In this document: positions 45,768-57,429 of the stretch, one piece after another
Numbering within the stretch: the first letter of the stretch is position 1
Layout: every line of letters starts with the position of its first letter
Assembly (NCBI GenBank): GCA_037043015.1
Contig: CM073322.1
Span: forward strand, 24,580,364-24,644,363
Source: Bryum argenteum
Lineage: Eukaryota; Streptophyta; Bryopsida; Bryales; Bryaceae
Reading direction: 5' to 3'
DNA length: 64,000 nucleotides
The notes under the pieces: model-generated
What the model saw: the letters and a program-made list of their open reading frames with translations, nothing else
Database searches by the model: none
Told to the model about the DNA's origin: nothing
Translations under genes and position numbers: made by a program

Positions 45768-46226
45768 AGCCGATAACAATGGAAACGGATGAAGCCAATA
45801 ACAAATGGAAAGTGGGCATATCGGGCGGGGGCAATAAATGCGCGTGCGGGATGGGGGCTCGGCTTATCGGCTAGACGATAGAGTGGTATCGGTCGGGGGG
45901 CCCCACCCGGCCGAGAACAATGGATCTCGGTTTAGGGTGGTACGTGTCGGGTGCGGAGAGCGAAAAGGGCGTCCGCGAGAGGGACGTGTCGGGTAGTGGG
46001 CCCCACAGAGCCGATAGGGATAGACACGAGGTCCGTGGTATCGGTGGTCGATAGTGTTCTTTGGGCGATAGGTGCAATGGTGTGTCGGGAAAGAAAAAGA
46101 CGCGCGGGGAAGAAAAAGACGCTCGCGATCGGGGCAAAATCCGCTTTCTTTCCATTACGCGGTTCGCGGAAAGAGTACTAAAATAGGGCCTGACATTTGG
46201 AACATGGATTGGATTTAGTGAGCGGC
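45768..46226 (-). repeat. MULE right terminal inverted repeat
   Basis: It is the inverted copy of 34607-35050, slightly longer because of an extra TTCATCCGTTTCCATTGTTA-like repeat at its inner edge. The outer terminus abuts the duplicated AACCTTTAC at 46227-46235. Confidence 0.92.
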
Positions 46227-46235
46227 AACCTTTAC
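46227..46235. repeat. 9-bp target site duplication, right
   Basis: AACCTTTAC, identical to 34598-34606. Confidence 0.95.
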
Positions 46236-46371
46236 CATGGGGGAAAATATAAATAAATTAACGTGTGGACTGTTTGCAGGCTGAAATTAACCTACAGGAA
46301 TCTTCAATGTAATGGTAGATGTCGGATGTGGGAGCGGAAAGTTTCCTCAGGAATCTCTGGTCCTACAGTTA

Positions 46372-46673
46372 AGGTAGACAATGCTAAAACCGTGCATCTC
46401 CTTAAACCGCCCACTCTAGATTCTTACCTACTTTCTAGATTTCATGTTAAAGGATGTACCTCATGTGCACATGGAGCATGTGAACGGTTTTAGGTAATGT
46501 GGTATATGCCACTTTTAATTTATTTATTTATTTTTATAAGTACTTAAAAATAGTACAAAAATATGATATCTTAATCATTTCTTCATATTTATAATTGAAA
46601 AATACTGATTCACAGATTCCAAGTTTCATCAATAGCATAGTCCTTAAATGCACGGTTTTAGCATTGTCTACCT
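46372..46673 (+). mobile_element. MITE, AGGTAGAC family, copy 2
   Basis: The terminal inverted repeat AGGTAGACAATGCTAAAACC plus GTGCAT is present at both ends with TA flanks (46370-46371 and 46674-46675). It is full-length homologous to 9641-9943 in opposite orientation, including GTGCACATGGAGCATGTGAA. It is non-coding and 302 bp. Confidence 0.88.
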
Positions 46674-47620
46674 TACCGATGAGGGCCTGCAACTTTCATT
46701 TTCTGCAATGTTATGCACTTTCATTTACGGTTTTAATATACAATTCGAAGGTTATTTCGAATTCTGCCTTTCGAACAGGAACATCACTTCGATTGGAGAA
46801 ATTGAAGTTACCTATATTGACATTTATAGTTCTATCATAGACTAAGATTGAGTGGTTTGAGTTGAGGTGAAGAAAGAGTAAAATTTGGAAGAAAGTTTGG
46901 AATCCATACTTTTTGAGTAGTTCTTTAGAATCTTCTGGGAGTTCAGAATTAAGAGCATTTGTCGGTATATGCAATTCTCATGAGGGTACAACTAGAGTTT
47001 CTTTTTCAAGAGAATATCATTATGATATATGAGATGAGCTTCTTGTCATGAATATGTTCTAAAGCATGGGGAATTTTAAAGCTCAAATGAATATTCGGAA
47101 TGGTATAGAAAAATTCTACAATATGAAAGAACTTTCAACCTCATAAAACCTATATTTAGTAACAGAGAGCTTGACGGGAGTCAAATAGACCCTAGTAGGG
47201 CTCATTTCATCATTAGGGGTTAACGTGAAGTAAACAAAGCGTTTAAGTGGGAGTTGAATGGATATTACGGGTATGGCGCGAGTATGGCAGGAGTGGAGTC
47301 TCTCTTTGGGGCGGCGGCCAAATGTGACAAGTTGAATTCCCAATCCTTTGTGAAAGAAAAATTACATAATTTGCGTGAATAAATGTAGCCACTTTTGCCC
47401 CTTTAGCAAGTCTGTTGAGAATGCCTAAGTAACTCATTGTCCATAATCTCCTACTAGTTAACACCATTTCATCTTTGTTGAAAGCTTTGCTTTGGACACA
47501 CAAGATATTTAGACATTACCATAAAGACTTCCAGATCATTTAATCATCTTGTAGTGGTGCATCTCTATGATTGTTATTGTTTTCATATGGTCAAATAACA
47601 TAATCAGTTGGAGGAACTTA

Positions 47621-48031
47621 GCACCACAAGCCTTGGATTGGTGGTTAGTGCTCATGGCCCCCAATGAGGAGGTCGTCGAATCCTATTCCCCATGGCTATG
47701 TGGTACTCATGAGTATAGTCCACCCAATTATGGTGGGGGGCACTTGGACCTTGATGTATGGGTACCTCAAAGCCCTTTGAGGGCATACTATGTCAAGTAC
47801 TTCGAGGCACTAGTAACTAGCTAGAAAATAGCATATTCATAGTGTCCATTATGGTCAAGTATCTTCGAGACACTAGTAACTAGATAGAAAGTAGCGTAGT
47901 TATAGTCGGTCCATTCTCGAGAGGGGGAGCTCCAATTTCCCCTTGTCCAGTGGCCATCACGATATTAGCATTACGAAGGGACACTTCATTCATACTGGCC
48001 CCTTAGGAAGGGACCGGAGTTTCTATCTATC
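47621..48031 (+). mobile_element. tRNA-derived SINE, copy 2
   Basis: The head GCACCACAAGCCTTGGATTG is followed by GGTGGTTAGTGCTCATGG (A-box-like) and GTCGAATCCTATTCC (B-box-like). The tail TTTCTATCTATC matches copy 1. It is about 50 bp longer than copy 1 because ~62 bp containing CACTAGTAACTAG are tandemly duplicated inside it. No clean target duplication remains, so it is probably older. Confidence 0.8.
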
Positions 48032-48673
48032 TTGCAGAAACTTCAGATTGAAAGATTGGAGAACATCTTATTCCACTTGAGAAGGGTAAAACACAAAAGA
48101 GACAAGTAAATGAAACATTCCAGATTGATTGGCTAGCGAATAGGAGTAGGGGCTACAAGACATTGGTAAGTTTCAGCGTGCCCAGATGTAAGGGATAAAG
48201 CCTGCAGGGAACTAGGGTACGTGGGCAAGGCATTGAGATATTAAAAGTGTTACGCTCACTAAAAGTGCGATAGTACGATCGGCAAGCAAAAGTGCGGTCA
48301 AGGGAGACGCTTTACAGAGACGCAGCACGCAGCAGGGAATCAGGTTTGCATTACAGACATTTACAATGCAAACTACGTAAGGATAGCAGACGATGATGTC
48401 AGGTTGGATACGCATGGTCAGATTTCAGAGAACATCGATTGGCGATCTAGCGTGAGCCTCGATCACAATCTATTAATTACCTGTAAGTGGAACCGACTTG
48501 CTGCAAGTGGCATGGTGGTCGCGTTTCAAAACCTGGTGGGGCTATTAAGTGCGAGTGCAATCAACTTTAGCGGATTTGGTGGTATACAAGTTGCAAGATT
48601 CGATCAGAAGTAGCCAAAAACAATTCTCTTTGTTCATCTGTATATATACAAGTTTGTCTGCCATCTGTGGTAG
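48032..48673. other. Intergenic / 3' flank of the bHLH gene
   Basis: No gene is recognised. The part nearest 48673 probably includes the 3' UTR of the minus-strand bHLH gene. Confidence 0.4.
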
Positions 48674-49995
48674 CTATGTAATCATAGCTTCTTGTGTTTG
48701 GTCGCTGATCAGCGACCTCAATCTAGCTCCCACAAACTCAGCACTGATCGTTTCTCTTGCACTTCGTTGCTCCCCATCTACTTCGCATTCATCCTCCACC
48801 TGCAATGCAACTCCGATCAGCTCTCGGAACCTTTTCGATCGATTTCGCAAGCAGGTGCTATGACCGCAATGATCGTTGCCATTAGAGTACGTACCTCGGA
48901 ACCGGTACCATCGAGAATGAGTCGCTGATCCACACATTCGATATTGGCTTGGTCCAGACTTAAACCCCAGGACTCCAGCATTTCCATCATCCCCAGCATC
49001 AGCCCCGGCCGCGTCTCACATTCGACGTGCATTTTCAACCCTTCTTCCGTTCGCTTCACTTCCACCTACGCATTGAAAGCCACGGATATAATTATATAAT
49101 TATCAGGTACGGGTCCATCGCTGCAATGTACTGCAAGCAATTCAATGCATGTCCTTCCGCTTAGTTACCGTAGCTTGCGAGCAATGTGACCAGCAGTAGC
49201 TTGACGAAGCCTCCGCGATGGCATCCGAGTCCACTCTACAAGATTCCTGGTCGACACAGCCACTCACGCCTTCTCCCTCAGAGAACTCGATGTCCAGTTC
49301 GCACCGAAGCTCCGCCTCCAGCTTTTGGAGTTTCGCAATGTACTCGTAGGCACCAGTCAGGATCGATGCCTTCTCGATCGATGCCTTCTCATCCTGCATG
49401 ATTTTCGAAGAGACAGCCAATTTGCACGTACTTGGTTAGATGTATACGTACGCCGAGTTACTGCATATTCGCCAAAAACAGAAGTTAAACATGGACTGCA
49501 TATATATAGACCTGCAGTAACTCGAACACCTCAATCAGCGCAAGCGTCAAGCACAGCTGATTGTCTGCGACATGACGGCCCAAACTTTGCTAGCAGCTTA
49601 TGTTTCAAGTAATTGGGCTTATCCATGCACTGTTCATGAAGAAAAAAGAAAACGCTTGTGTTCATGAATTTAACAACGGGGAGAGACTTTCGGTTGCTCT
49701 TCAAAGAAAATCTCATGACGTTTCCACGAATACCACCAGCACGTCGTGAACTGGAACTTACGGAGCAGAAGTCGGGAACAACAGCCCGCAAAAGCTCAAA
49801 TTGTTCGTGAATCCTTCTCCGCGACGACGACTTCCATTGCCGAGTCGTGAGGCCAGCAAACGCATCGCTGTATCGCCGCTTATACCCAACCACTACACTA
49901 GGAATCTCCACCACCGCGGAAGTGAAACATTCGTCATCTTCACCGTCCGTCAAGTCGGAGAGAATTCGCTCTGATTCCTCCGAGGCGAATTCCAT
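48674..49995 (-). CDS. Atypical basic helix-loop-helix transcription regulator with ACT-like C-terminus
   Basis: A nuclear transcriptional regulator. The minus-strand model is 49995..49762, 49393..49169, 49065..48895 and 48799..48674 (251 aa). All introns are GT-AG and all exons are in phase 0. The bHLH spans about residues 52-105: RQWKSSSRRRIHEQFELLRA as basic region and helix 1 with AVVP, and KASILTGAYEYIAKLQKLEA as helix 2 after the first intron. Exon 3 encodes VEVKRTEEGLKMHVECETRP followed by GLMLGMMEMLESWGLSL, resembling the ACT-like domain found C-terminal to the bHLH in many plant proteins. The basic region lacks the H-E-R triad used for E-box contact (Ser where Glu is expected), so DNA binding may be weak or altered. 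The N-terminus is acidic. The start is the only upstream ATG in a long clean frame. Confidence 0.85.
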
Positions 49996-51239
49996 TCCAC
50001 ACCGCTCACCACAACCCTAGCCCACCGAAGGCCTAACTTACTGATTCCTTCCTGTTGACCACCTGATTCCTTCCTGCTTACTCACCCACTTAATTACAAT
50101 GCCGAAAGATCGTCCAACTCGCAACACCTCGACGAGGGGACTCCGTCGCGCCTCTGATCAAGCCCAGTACGGTATCGATCCATCATCAAGGTCTCTACAC
50201 CCAAAAAGCAAGCTAGAGGCTAGAGTGGCCGGGTCCGAGTGCGCTGGCTATGGTTGAGGGGGGGGGGGCGGAGATCTTTTGCAACAAGGAGAGAGAGAGA
50301 GATGGAAGCCGTGGGGGCTGGGTCAGATATCAAGCAGAGGAGTGTGTTGTGTTGTCACCCGTGCTACAGTGCATGCATGAACCTGCATGGAACTCAGTCA
50401 GCTTCGTGAATCTGAAGGTGCGCGGATTCGTGTATGTCTGTAGGATGTCAGGAGCGGCCCGCAATTCCCACACGACAAGTGGCGCCTTGTGGCGGATTCG
50501 CTGCCGTTGCAGGTAAACCCACTGCCTCGGCATTTATGGCTGAAAAAGTCGACTCTCCTCTCACTTGATGTACGTTTCCCTTGTGAAGCCCTTCTTCCTA
50601 GTCATTTGTACATCATCATACATGGCGACTCATGTCTTTGGGACTCTATGATTCTTCGGCTTTACGGCAGCTTCACAAAATGGCCAATAGAGATTGATCA
50701 GGACGTAACTTTTCACAGTTTTGTCTTTTTTACTAGATCCATATAAGTGGATTGTTTCAGCCTCCCCTCCCCCAGAAAAAAAATACTTCGGAACAGTGAA
50801 GATGCATTTTGAAGTATGGATCATGATATCTAGTGCCTAGCTTATACAACATGTACATGTATGCAGAATTTAAAATTTAGATTCCTCGCCATTTGTGAGA
50901 TCGTATGTTCAAAGCTGGTAGTCTTTTGTGGGCAAAGAAAACCATATTTAGAGTAGAGTATGTCCTGAGGCTCTTGAAACTTATTCCTTGGTGAGTTGCG
51001 AATTTGTTTATATGCTTATTACCCTCTTAGGACTTGTAAAACCTGTAGAAGTGCTTGGCTTTTCACATAGGTATGTTGAAATTCAAGTGCAAAGACTAAT
51101 TCTGAAAATAGAAAGTTCATGTAAAAGTATTGTTGGATTCATAGCATCATGCTTTAGTATCCACTTTACATGTACACATGAAAATATTTGAAAAAAACGA
51201 AGTAAAATTTCATATTCTTTTGAATATTGGACGTTTCTG
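49996..51239. other. 5' flank of the bHLH gene and intergenic DNA
   Basis: GC-rich up to about 50.5 kb, consistent with a promoter or 5' UTR. Short open frames (50250-50516, 50489-50746) carry no motif. From 50.8 kb it becomes AT-rich and repeat-like. Confidence 0.45.
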
Positions 51240-52610
51240 CAGTTTCACTTTTTTTGGGTAGGTTTTACTGCAATTTTGAGCAGATTTGAGCATGCCCTAA
51301 TTGCACTTTGGACGTTAGCATGCCCTCACGAGGTTTCATAAGTGTAATTGAAAGTGAGATATTCAAATTTCAAGTGTACAATCTTCTATACTAGTAGAGT
51401 GAATGTAAATATTTGAGATCATGTTTCGAATCATAATAGTACTTAACAAAGATCTTTGAATTTTACTAAGTTTACTCTGGAGGAAAATCATTGATAATAA
51501 ACCTTATGCAATCGCAAAACCACTTTATTAACTATTTCTTATTCTTGTCTTAAAAACACCTTAGTACCAAAGGAATCATGAGATTTTTTCTTGTCCAAAA
51601 TAATGGCCTTGCAAATGTGAATCATCTCAAAATTTTCAAGTGAAAAATAGTCCAATTATAGGGGCCTTGCACCAAAATGCATGCCATATATGTATCCCCA
51701 TAATATCTTAGATCAACCCCTGGAAAACTCAACCTAACTTTAATCAAAAGATGCATTTTCAAATAAAGTGTCTGAGAAGAAGTTGAAGGTAAATTATTCG
51801 GATTTTATCTATACAATCTTGAAGTAAACTTATTGTAGGTCATGTAGATAAAATTATTGTGGAAATTCCAACAACAAACCAATTGCAACAAAAAAATCAC
51901 TAACTACATAGTTCCTTCACCTTCATTCCAAGAACACCCTTGCACTAATAAAATTTGTCAAAAAGATCTCTTGGCTCATGTAGTAGCCTTGTAATGGTGA
52001 AAAAATACCAAAAAAATACCAAGGAAATATGGTCCATAACTAGATTCTTTGCATTCAAACTTATGCCTCATATTTAAAACATCCTTGATCTCAAAATGTT
52101 TCTACCACTAAAACTAAATGGAATCTATCCAAAAAAGTAAAGGTAAAATCCAATGGTGGATGAAGGAGATATAGCATCCATCAAACTTCATCTCAAACTT
52201 CATTCATTTTTTACTTTTTTATTGTAGAAACCTCATCGCTAATCCAATTCCAGAGTTATTTGAATCAAATATCTTCCAGCTAGATAGTTACTAAGATTCA
52301 TCTAAAGATTATAGTTAATTTATGTAATAAAAATTCATGAAACGCTATTTCTTGATTCCATATAATCACCTTGCAATGGTAAAACATGCCCCATGTTTAA
52401 AACCCAAAAACAAAAGTTGTCGTCACTCAAATGCATGCCATTAATTCATATTTCATTGTATGGGTCCAAAATTTTTCCACTCAAACTAAACTTGATTTGA
52501 CACCCAACCCAAGTGATTTTTGTCAAAAATAAAGTATAGATGAAGATATGGCTCTTCAGAGTTTCTGTCCTTGATTCAAAATGTAAAAGAACAATATTAT
52601 GGATGTTTAG
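51240..52610 (-). repeat. Dispersed non-coding repeat, copy 3 (probably two overlapping copies)
   Basis: On the minus strand the right part reads CTCTGAAGAGCCATATCTTC, CACTTGGGTTGGGTGTC and TGGCATGCATTTGAGTGACG. It is collinear with the elements at 14.1 kb and 27.93 kb. Blocks for a CTTGTCC/GCCTTGCAA region and the GTTCTTG region occur twice (about 51.5-51.7 and 51.85-52.0 kb), suggesting two nested copies. No intact termini are visible. Confidence 0.6.
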
Positions 52611-53732
52611 AGGTGAAGTTAATATTTCTACCACAATAAAAATTATATTTAGTGAACATTGGCAACATTAGATACGAACAACAACATCGATAGTCAACAA
52701 AGGTAGAAATGTAGCAAACTCTAATCGTCAATTGCAACACCAATTATGCACAATAGTAAATTTTGAAGTACTGAAAAATTAGGAAGTTAGCATTTAGTGT
52801 TAGATCTTAAGCTAAGCGCCAATGAACTTAGAGTTCTCAGTCATATGTTCCAACTCACTTAGCCTACTGATCCTTGTGATTCAATAAGCACAAATTCTGT
52901 TGGATATGTTGTTTCAAATTCAAACCCCACTACGTTGAAAACACTCTCTAGTGCGTCCTTCTAGTACAGGTGTACGTTCAGCAAAGTAGACTGTACCCAA
53001 ATTGCATGTTGCCCTACTTGTCACTCCAAAAGAAGCGGAAAGAGAATCCCTCCAAACCCAAAAACATAAGAAGTGTTGTGAGCTTTACAATTTGACTTGT
53101 TAACGAGCAAGCTGGACCGAGAACCAGGTTGTTGTTGCTAGAATCCTCACAGGTTGACTCCTAGTTGTTCGACCCCTAGCAGTCAATGACGATTTGTTAA
53201 GCGAAAGACCCTCAATCAGTTCGGCGGTCTCAAGCGAAGCTTACGAAAGGCTAAGAGAGGCCCTTTGGCTAAAAACAATGAGGTTCACGCAAGAGGCATG
53301 AAGAAAGCCTTATTGTCAGAGGGGCCTTTACTTTTGAAATTTGATATACCTCCATGTGAGAATTCAACCATTTCTACAGGTTTTATAAGTCCTATGGGGG
53401 TAAAAATTGTGCAGACATATTCTTAACTCATCCAAGATTTAGGATTTGAAGAGCCTCAAGTCAAATTCAAGTTTGAAATTGGTTCTTTTGGCTCACGAAA
53501 CACTTCAAACCTATTTCGCAACAAGGAAATAAGATCTTTTCTTCTCCAACTTTGAACAATATGATCTTACAAATGGTAAGAAATTTGGATTTAAGATATA
53601 GGACACATGTACATAGGAAGTAAGATACTAAAATCTAACAGTTACTTCACCCTAAATACATCAATAATTGCAAATTTGCACCTTGTATTAAAAGGGGTTG
53701 TTTTGAGGATTTTTGTACTTCGACTTCACGAG
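52611..53732. other. AT-rich intergenic DNA, no gene
   Basis: I see no coding frames, defined repeats or transposon ends in this stretch. Confidence 0.45.
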
Positions 53733-53736
53733 TTAA

Positions 53737-54099
53737 CCCTTAAACGCCCATAGGGTCTAAAACGGGCAGCCCAAAATTTGAATCACAGCATCTTTTGAAC
53801 TTGGGCATCATGAATAGTGCACTTTTTGAACTTGGGCATCATGAATGATCCAATCAATGATGAGCTTGCAACCTCCAATAAGGTTATGTACAACCCCAAC
53901 CTACCTACCACAATCCTTTCAAAGCACAAAATCATTCATACAAATTGTGATTTGAATTGTGAAATTTCACTTTTTGAATGCATCAGAAGAAGGTAACCAA
54001 TTTGTCATCAAAATATAAGTGAAATGATGAGTACGGTGAGAGCTACAGGGAAGATTCTGTTGGAATCATGCCCCTCTGGCTTGGTTGGGCATTTAAGGG
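53737..54099. mobile_element. TTAA-flanked MITE B, second copy, 363 bp
   Basis: The ends are CCCTTAAACGCCCATAGGG (left) and CCCTTAAATGCCCAACC (right, reverse complement), with TTAA at 53733-53736. The right TTAA (54100-54103) is interrupted by the next MITE. It is nearly identical in the interior to 26013-26374. Confidence 0.85.
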
Positions 54100-54102
54100 T
54101 TA

Positions 54103-54396
54103 AGGTAGACAGACCTATAACCGACACCTTAAGGATTTTAGCACATGATATTAAGGTATATATATTTTTTAGAATTTTTCATGTGTGCAAACATAAGGTT
54201 CTTGTTGAATGCAAAAAGTTTCGTGATTTTATTTGCATTATTCAAATAGTTATAATTGTTTGAAGTGAAAAGTTGCTTGCGACCTAAAACCGATCTCATG
54301 CTCAAATATACAAATGAGGTACATCTGTCCTTTCAAAATCTAGGAATTGGGCTAGATCGGTTATTGGTCGCCTGTCGGTTTTGGGTCTGTCTACCT
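54103..54396. mobile_element. TA-flanked MITE, AGGTAGACAGAC type
   Basis: The ends are AGGTAGACAGACCTATAACC (left) and AGGTAGACAGACCCAAAACC (right, reverse complement), with TA on both sides (54101-54102 and 54397-54398). It shares only the terminal AGGTAGAC with the MITEs at 9.6 and 46.4 kb, so it is a different member or subfamily. It has landed in the TTAA bordering the preceding element. Confidence 0.82.
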
Positions 54397-54944
54397 TAAC
54401 AAGATCATTCAACACAACTCGCAGTATCTCTTACCGATGGATCATATTTTTGCAAGTAAAGAAACAAGATATGAATGAGCGGGGTCAAACACAAAAGGAC
54501 GTCGAGTGCATAAATCATGGCAATTGTCAGCCACTTCCTCCGACATGCATGCACTCAACTCCGTCGTGCATGAGAGAAGCCACTTGACTATCTGAAGGCA
54601 CTGAAAACCATTGACTTTGAAAAGGCCGTATCTCAGACGGCAAACCATCTGTAGGCCCCCTTTCAGGCATCAATATTCTCACCATAATTGACATGTTCTT
54701 TATTCTCGAAACTGATAATAGAGTTCTTCTTCGAACGAGGACACGACACGTGAACGAAGATTCTTTCTAAGATATTTGTTTAGCAATAACCAGCGATACA
54801 ATTGTCGACAGCATCCTAAACCTTCATGTACGAGTACTCATACACTTATATTACAGACCTCGGTCTCTACCCATTATTTTATTACATGAAAACATCTCGA
54901 ACTGAAAGATGCTCGATCATGATCAGCAAACAGATACTAACGGT

Positions 54945-55199
54945 AACCCCAATTTCGTTAAAATGGCATTAGTCCGGTAAAATGGCACACCTCAACTTTC
55001 TGAACTGTAGTTCAAAAACCATGTGATATAACAGAATTTTAAGGTGATATTAGGGAAAATGAGTGACAATGTATATAAAGAAGTGATATTACAAAAAATT
55101 GTGATATTACAGAATATACCATTTTATATGAGCACAAATGTAAGATCTAGTGTGACAAAATGGCACATGGCATAGTGCCATTTTAACGGAATTGGGGTT
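54945..55199. mobile_element. MITE with AACCCCAATT ends
   Basis: The ends are AACCCCAATTTCGTTAAAAT (left) and AACCCCAATTCCGTTAAAAT (right, reverse complement), each continuing into GGCA. CGGT lies outside both (54941-54944 and 55200-55203) and may be a 4-bp duplication. The interior has repeated GTGATATTACA blocks. A related internal fragment lies near 56.73-56.9 kb. Confidence 0.72.
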
Positions 55200-55203
55200 C
55201 GGT

Positions 55204-57429
55204 GCTATCCTGAGGCTCACTAAATTGGAGTTTTGACAAAAGTACGCTAATCAGAATCTGGGTCTGAAACTGACGATGTTCAAACTCGTTGATTCCTTTT
55301 CTTACGGAAACTATGGAACAGTGGACGCCGTGTTGTTGCTCGGCCGAGTTCGATCTTCCAGCACCGGGATTCTGGAACCATGCACAGCGGCGCAACATTG
55401 ACGATGAACCCCAAGTGAGCCATTGAGGTTTGAGCCTTGAGGTGGATGTGCTTGACTGGCGCAACAAATAACTGAGCAATCGAGATTTGAGCCTCGAAGT
55501 GTAATTTGAGTACAGTGTCCTTGCGCAATGCATGAGCGCAGGTCGCAAGCTTCACGTCACTTCCCTCGATCTTTTCTGCTTTGTCCTAGCCTGGGTGTTG
55601 TAAAAATACACAACCCTATGAGCAAGTGACGTTTGATAACGGGAACAGGGATCATTCAACATAGTCTAGATTGTAGAAATGAAGGAAAGGTATCTTCAAG
55701 AAACTACAGAAGATCATTACTGAAGTTGTTTTTTTTAGTGTTCCTGAACAGTGGGTTCTCAAAAGCTGACCATTGTAATGAAAAGTCTTTTTGTGTATCC
55801 AACTCCATCTTCACTTTGAGACTTTCTCCATGAAGGGTATGTCTATCTTAGTAAAGGGTATGTCTATCTTAGTGATAATGGCATTGTGCACATATGAGTA
55901 TTGGATGACAAATAGTGTATTTACCTCAATCATGTTCACAACATTATTCATCACATAATGAACATTTAGTGTTGAGGACCATCGGTTATGACTGGTAGAA
56001 AGACATATGGAGAATAAATGGGCTAAAATTCCAAACAATGAGATTATGCCCCAAAAACAGATCTTGAAAAAAAATAAAAAAATAAAAAAAATAAAAATCT
56101 CAAATATTGCTAAATTTCCTAAGTTATTGCAATCTTACTATTTGTTTTTGGGCAGGTTTTGAGAATAAAAATGCATAACCTATACAAAAGTTTGGGTAGA
56201 TTCCAGTATCGTGTTTTCAAACTTTGAGAGTGAATATTTTCCTAAGTATGTCGAATTTTGAAGCATACATGGTCTAATTGGAAAAGATGAGATTTTTTTT
56301 ATTTTATTTTTTTTCCCAATATGCCAAAGTTGCAATTTCATTCATTATAAATTAAGTAACCAAGAGCTTGACTAAAGTTGAATCAACCACAATTTGGCTC
56401 TTTTTGTCTCTAGGGATTAAATACATAGAGGTTTTGCAGATCATTGCTCAACCCAAGAAGATACTGAGGATCCCTCTATGAGAACCTTGGCACCCTGGGC
56501 TTTGTATTGGTGATTTTCTAATCAATTCAAAAAGGGATCTCAAGAAGAAACTTAGAGATTCTGACGACATTGCTCTTTGACCCTTCTGTCTACTTCAATT
56601 CAATATAGTCTTATTCTTCTCAAGAAACTTGCCAATTTCCATAAAACATGCCAATTCAATTTTGTTAAAAGTAGTGATGTTCTCCAAGAACAGCAGGTAT
56701 ATGGTCGACATAGGAATGAGGTGATAATTTAAGGAATTTAGAGGCGATATGACAAGATATGGAGATTTTGGAGGTGATATTATAGAATCAAAGTGATATC
56801 ATAGAAAAAGAGTTATACTATAGAAGAAAAACAAGTGATTTTACTGAACATGTTATTTTGAGATATACTTAAAAATGATTTGGTGAGACGAAATGGCACT
56901 TGTAGTCATTACTGAATACAGTCATTTATTGTGTTGTTAATTACCCTCTCTAACAGACATAACATCCTTGCGTGATCAAACACGCCAAGGGAATCGGGCT
57001 TTTCTGAAAGCTCATGTCTCATTACCTGCCATCCGGGTTCTAGCTTGCCATGTCTGATTGCTTCACAGAGGGACTGCTCATAGCGTGCTAGAATCTTCTT
57101 GTGTTGGAAAACGGAGAATGGATTTGAGAATGGACTCAAACTCATACAATGGCAGGAGAGTCACGAAGGATACCGGTCAAGCTTTCCTTGAGCTTTTCCC
57201 ATCCCCCATGCTCTTATTCAGCTTCAGGAACTAGTAGACAATCCCTTTCGCACATTCCCAGATGCATGCTGCACAGTTTAGAAGAGTTTCTATGCTCTTG
57301 AGTGAATGGTGGAGGTGAGTTGACCACTGTAGTAGTTGCGCCAGTTCCATTTGTCGTCGGGCGACGTTCCAGGATGCTGAGGATTCGGCGATCGAGTGGA
57401 CGATGACCCACGAACATACAGTAAAATCG
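55204..57429. other. Intergenic DNA with short duplications, no gene
   Basis: No convincing gene. Open frames at 55.18-55.55 kb (minus) have no recognisable domain. A 23-bp unit around GGGTATGTCTATCTTAGT is duplicated near 55836-55872. Around 56.73-56.9 kb there is a fragment related to the MITE at 54.95 kb. Confidence 0.45.

Larger units (their letters stand above)
34607..46226. mobile_element. Mutator-like element (MULE) with Ulp1-type ORF, 11.6 kb
   Basis: The outer ends GCCGCTCACTAAATCCAATC are inverted copies. A perfect 9-bp duplication AACCTTTAC flanks the element, as is typical of MULEs. Terminal inverted repeats run ~444 bp (34607-35050) and ~459 bp (45768-46226). By eye they are nearly identical apart from small indels, including a ~19-bp insertion in the right copy. 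Cargo: a + strand MULE transposase gene, frame-broken (35136-38355), and - strand ORFs (44366 to 38990) ending in a Ulp1/SENP-type protease domain. The two gene sets are convergent. TATCG/CGATA is strikingly frequent throughout. The architecture resembles KAONASHI MULEs of plants. Confidence 0.92.
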
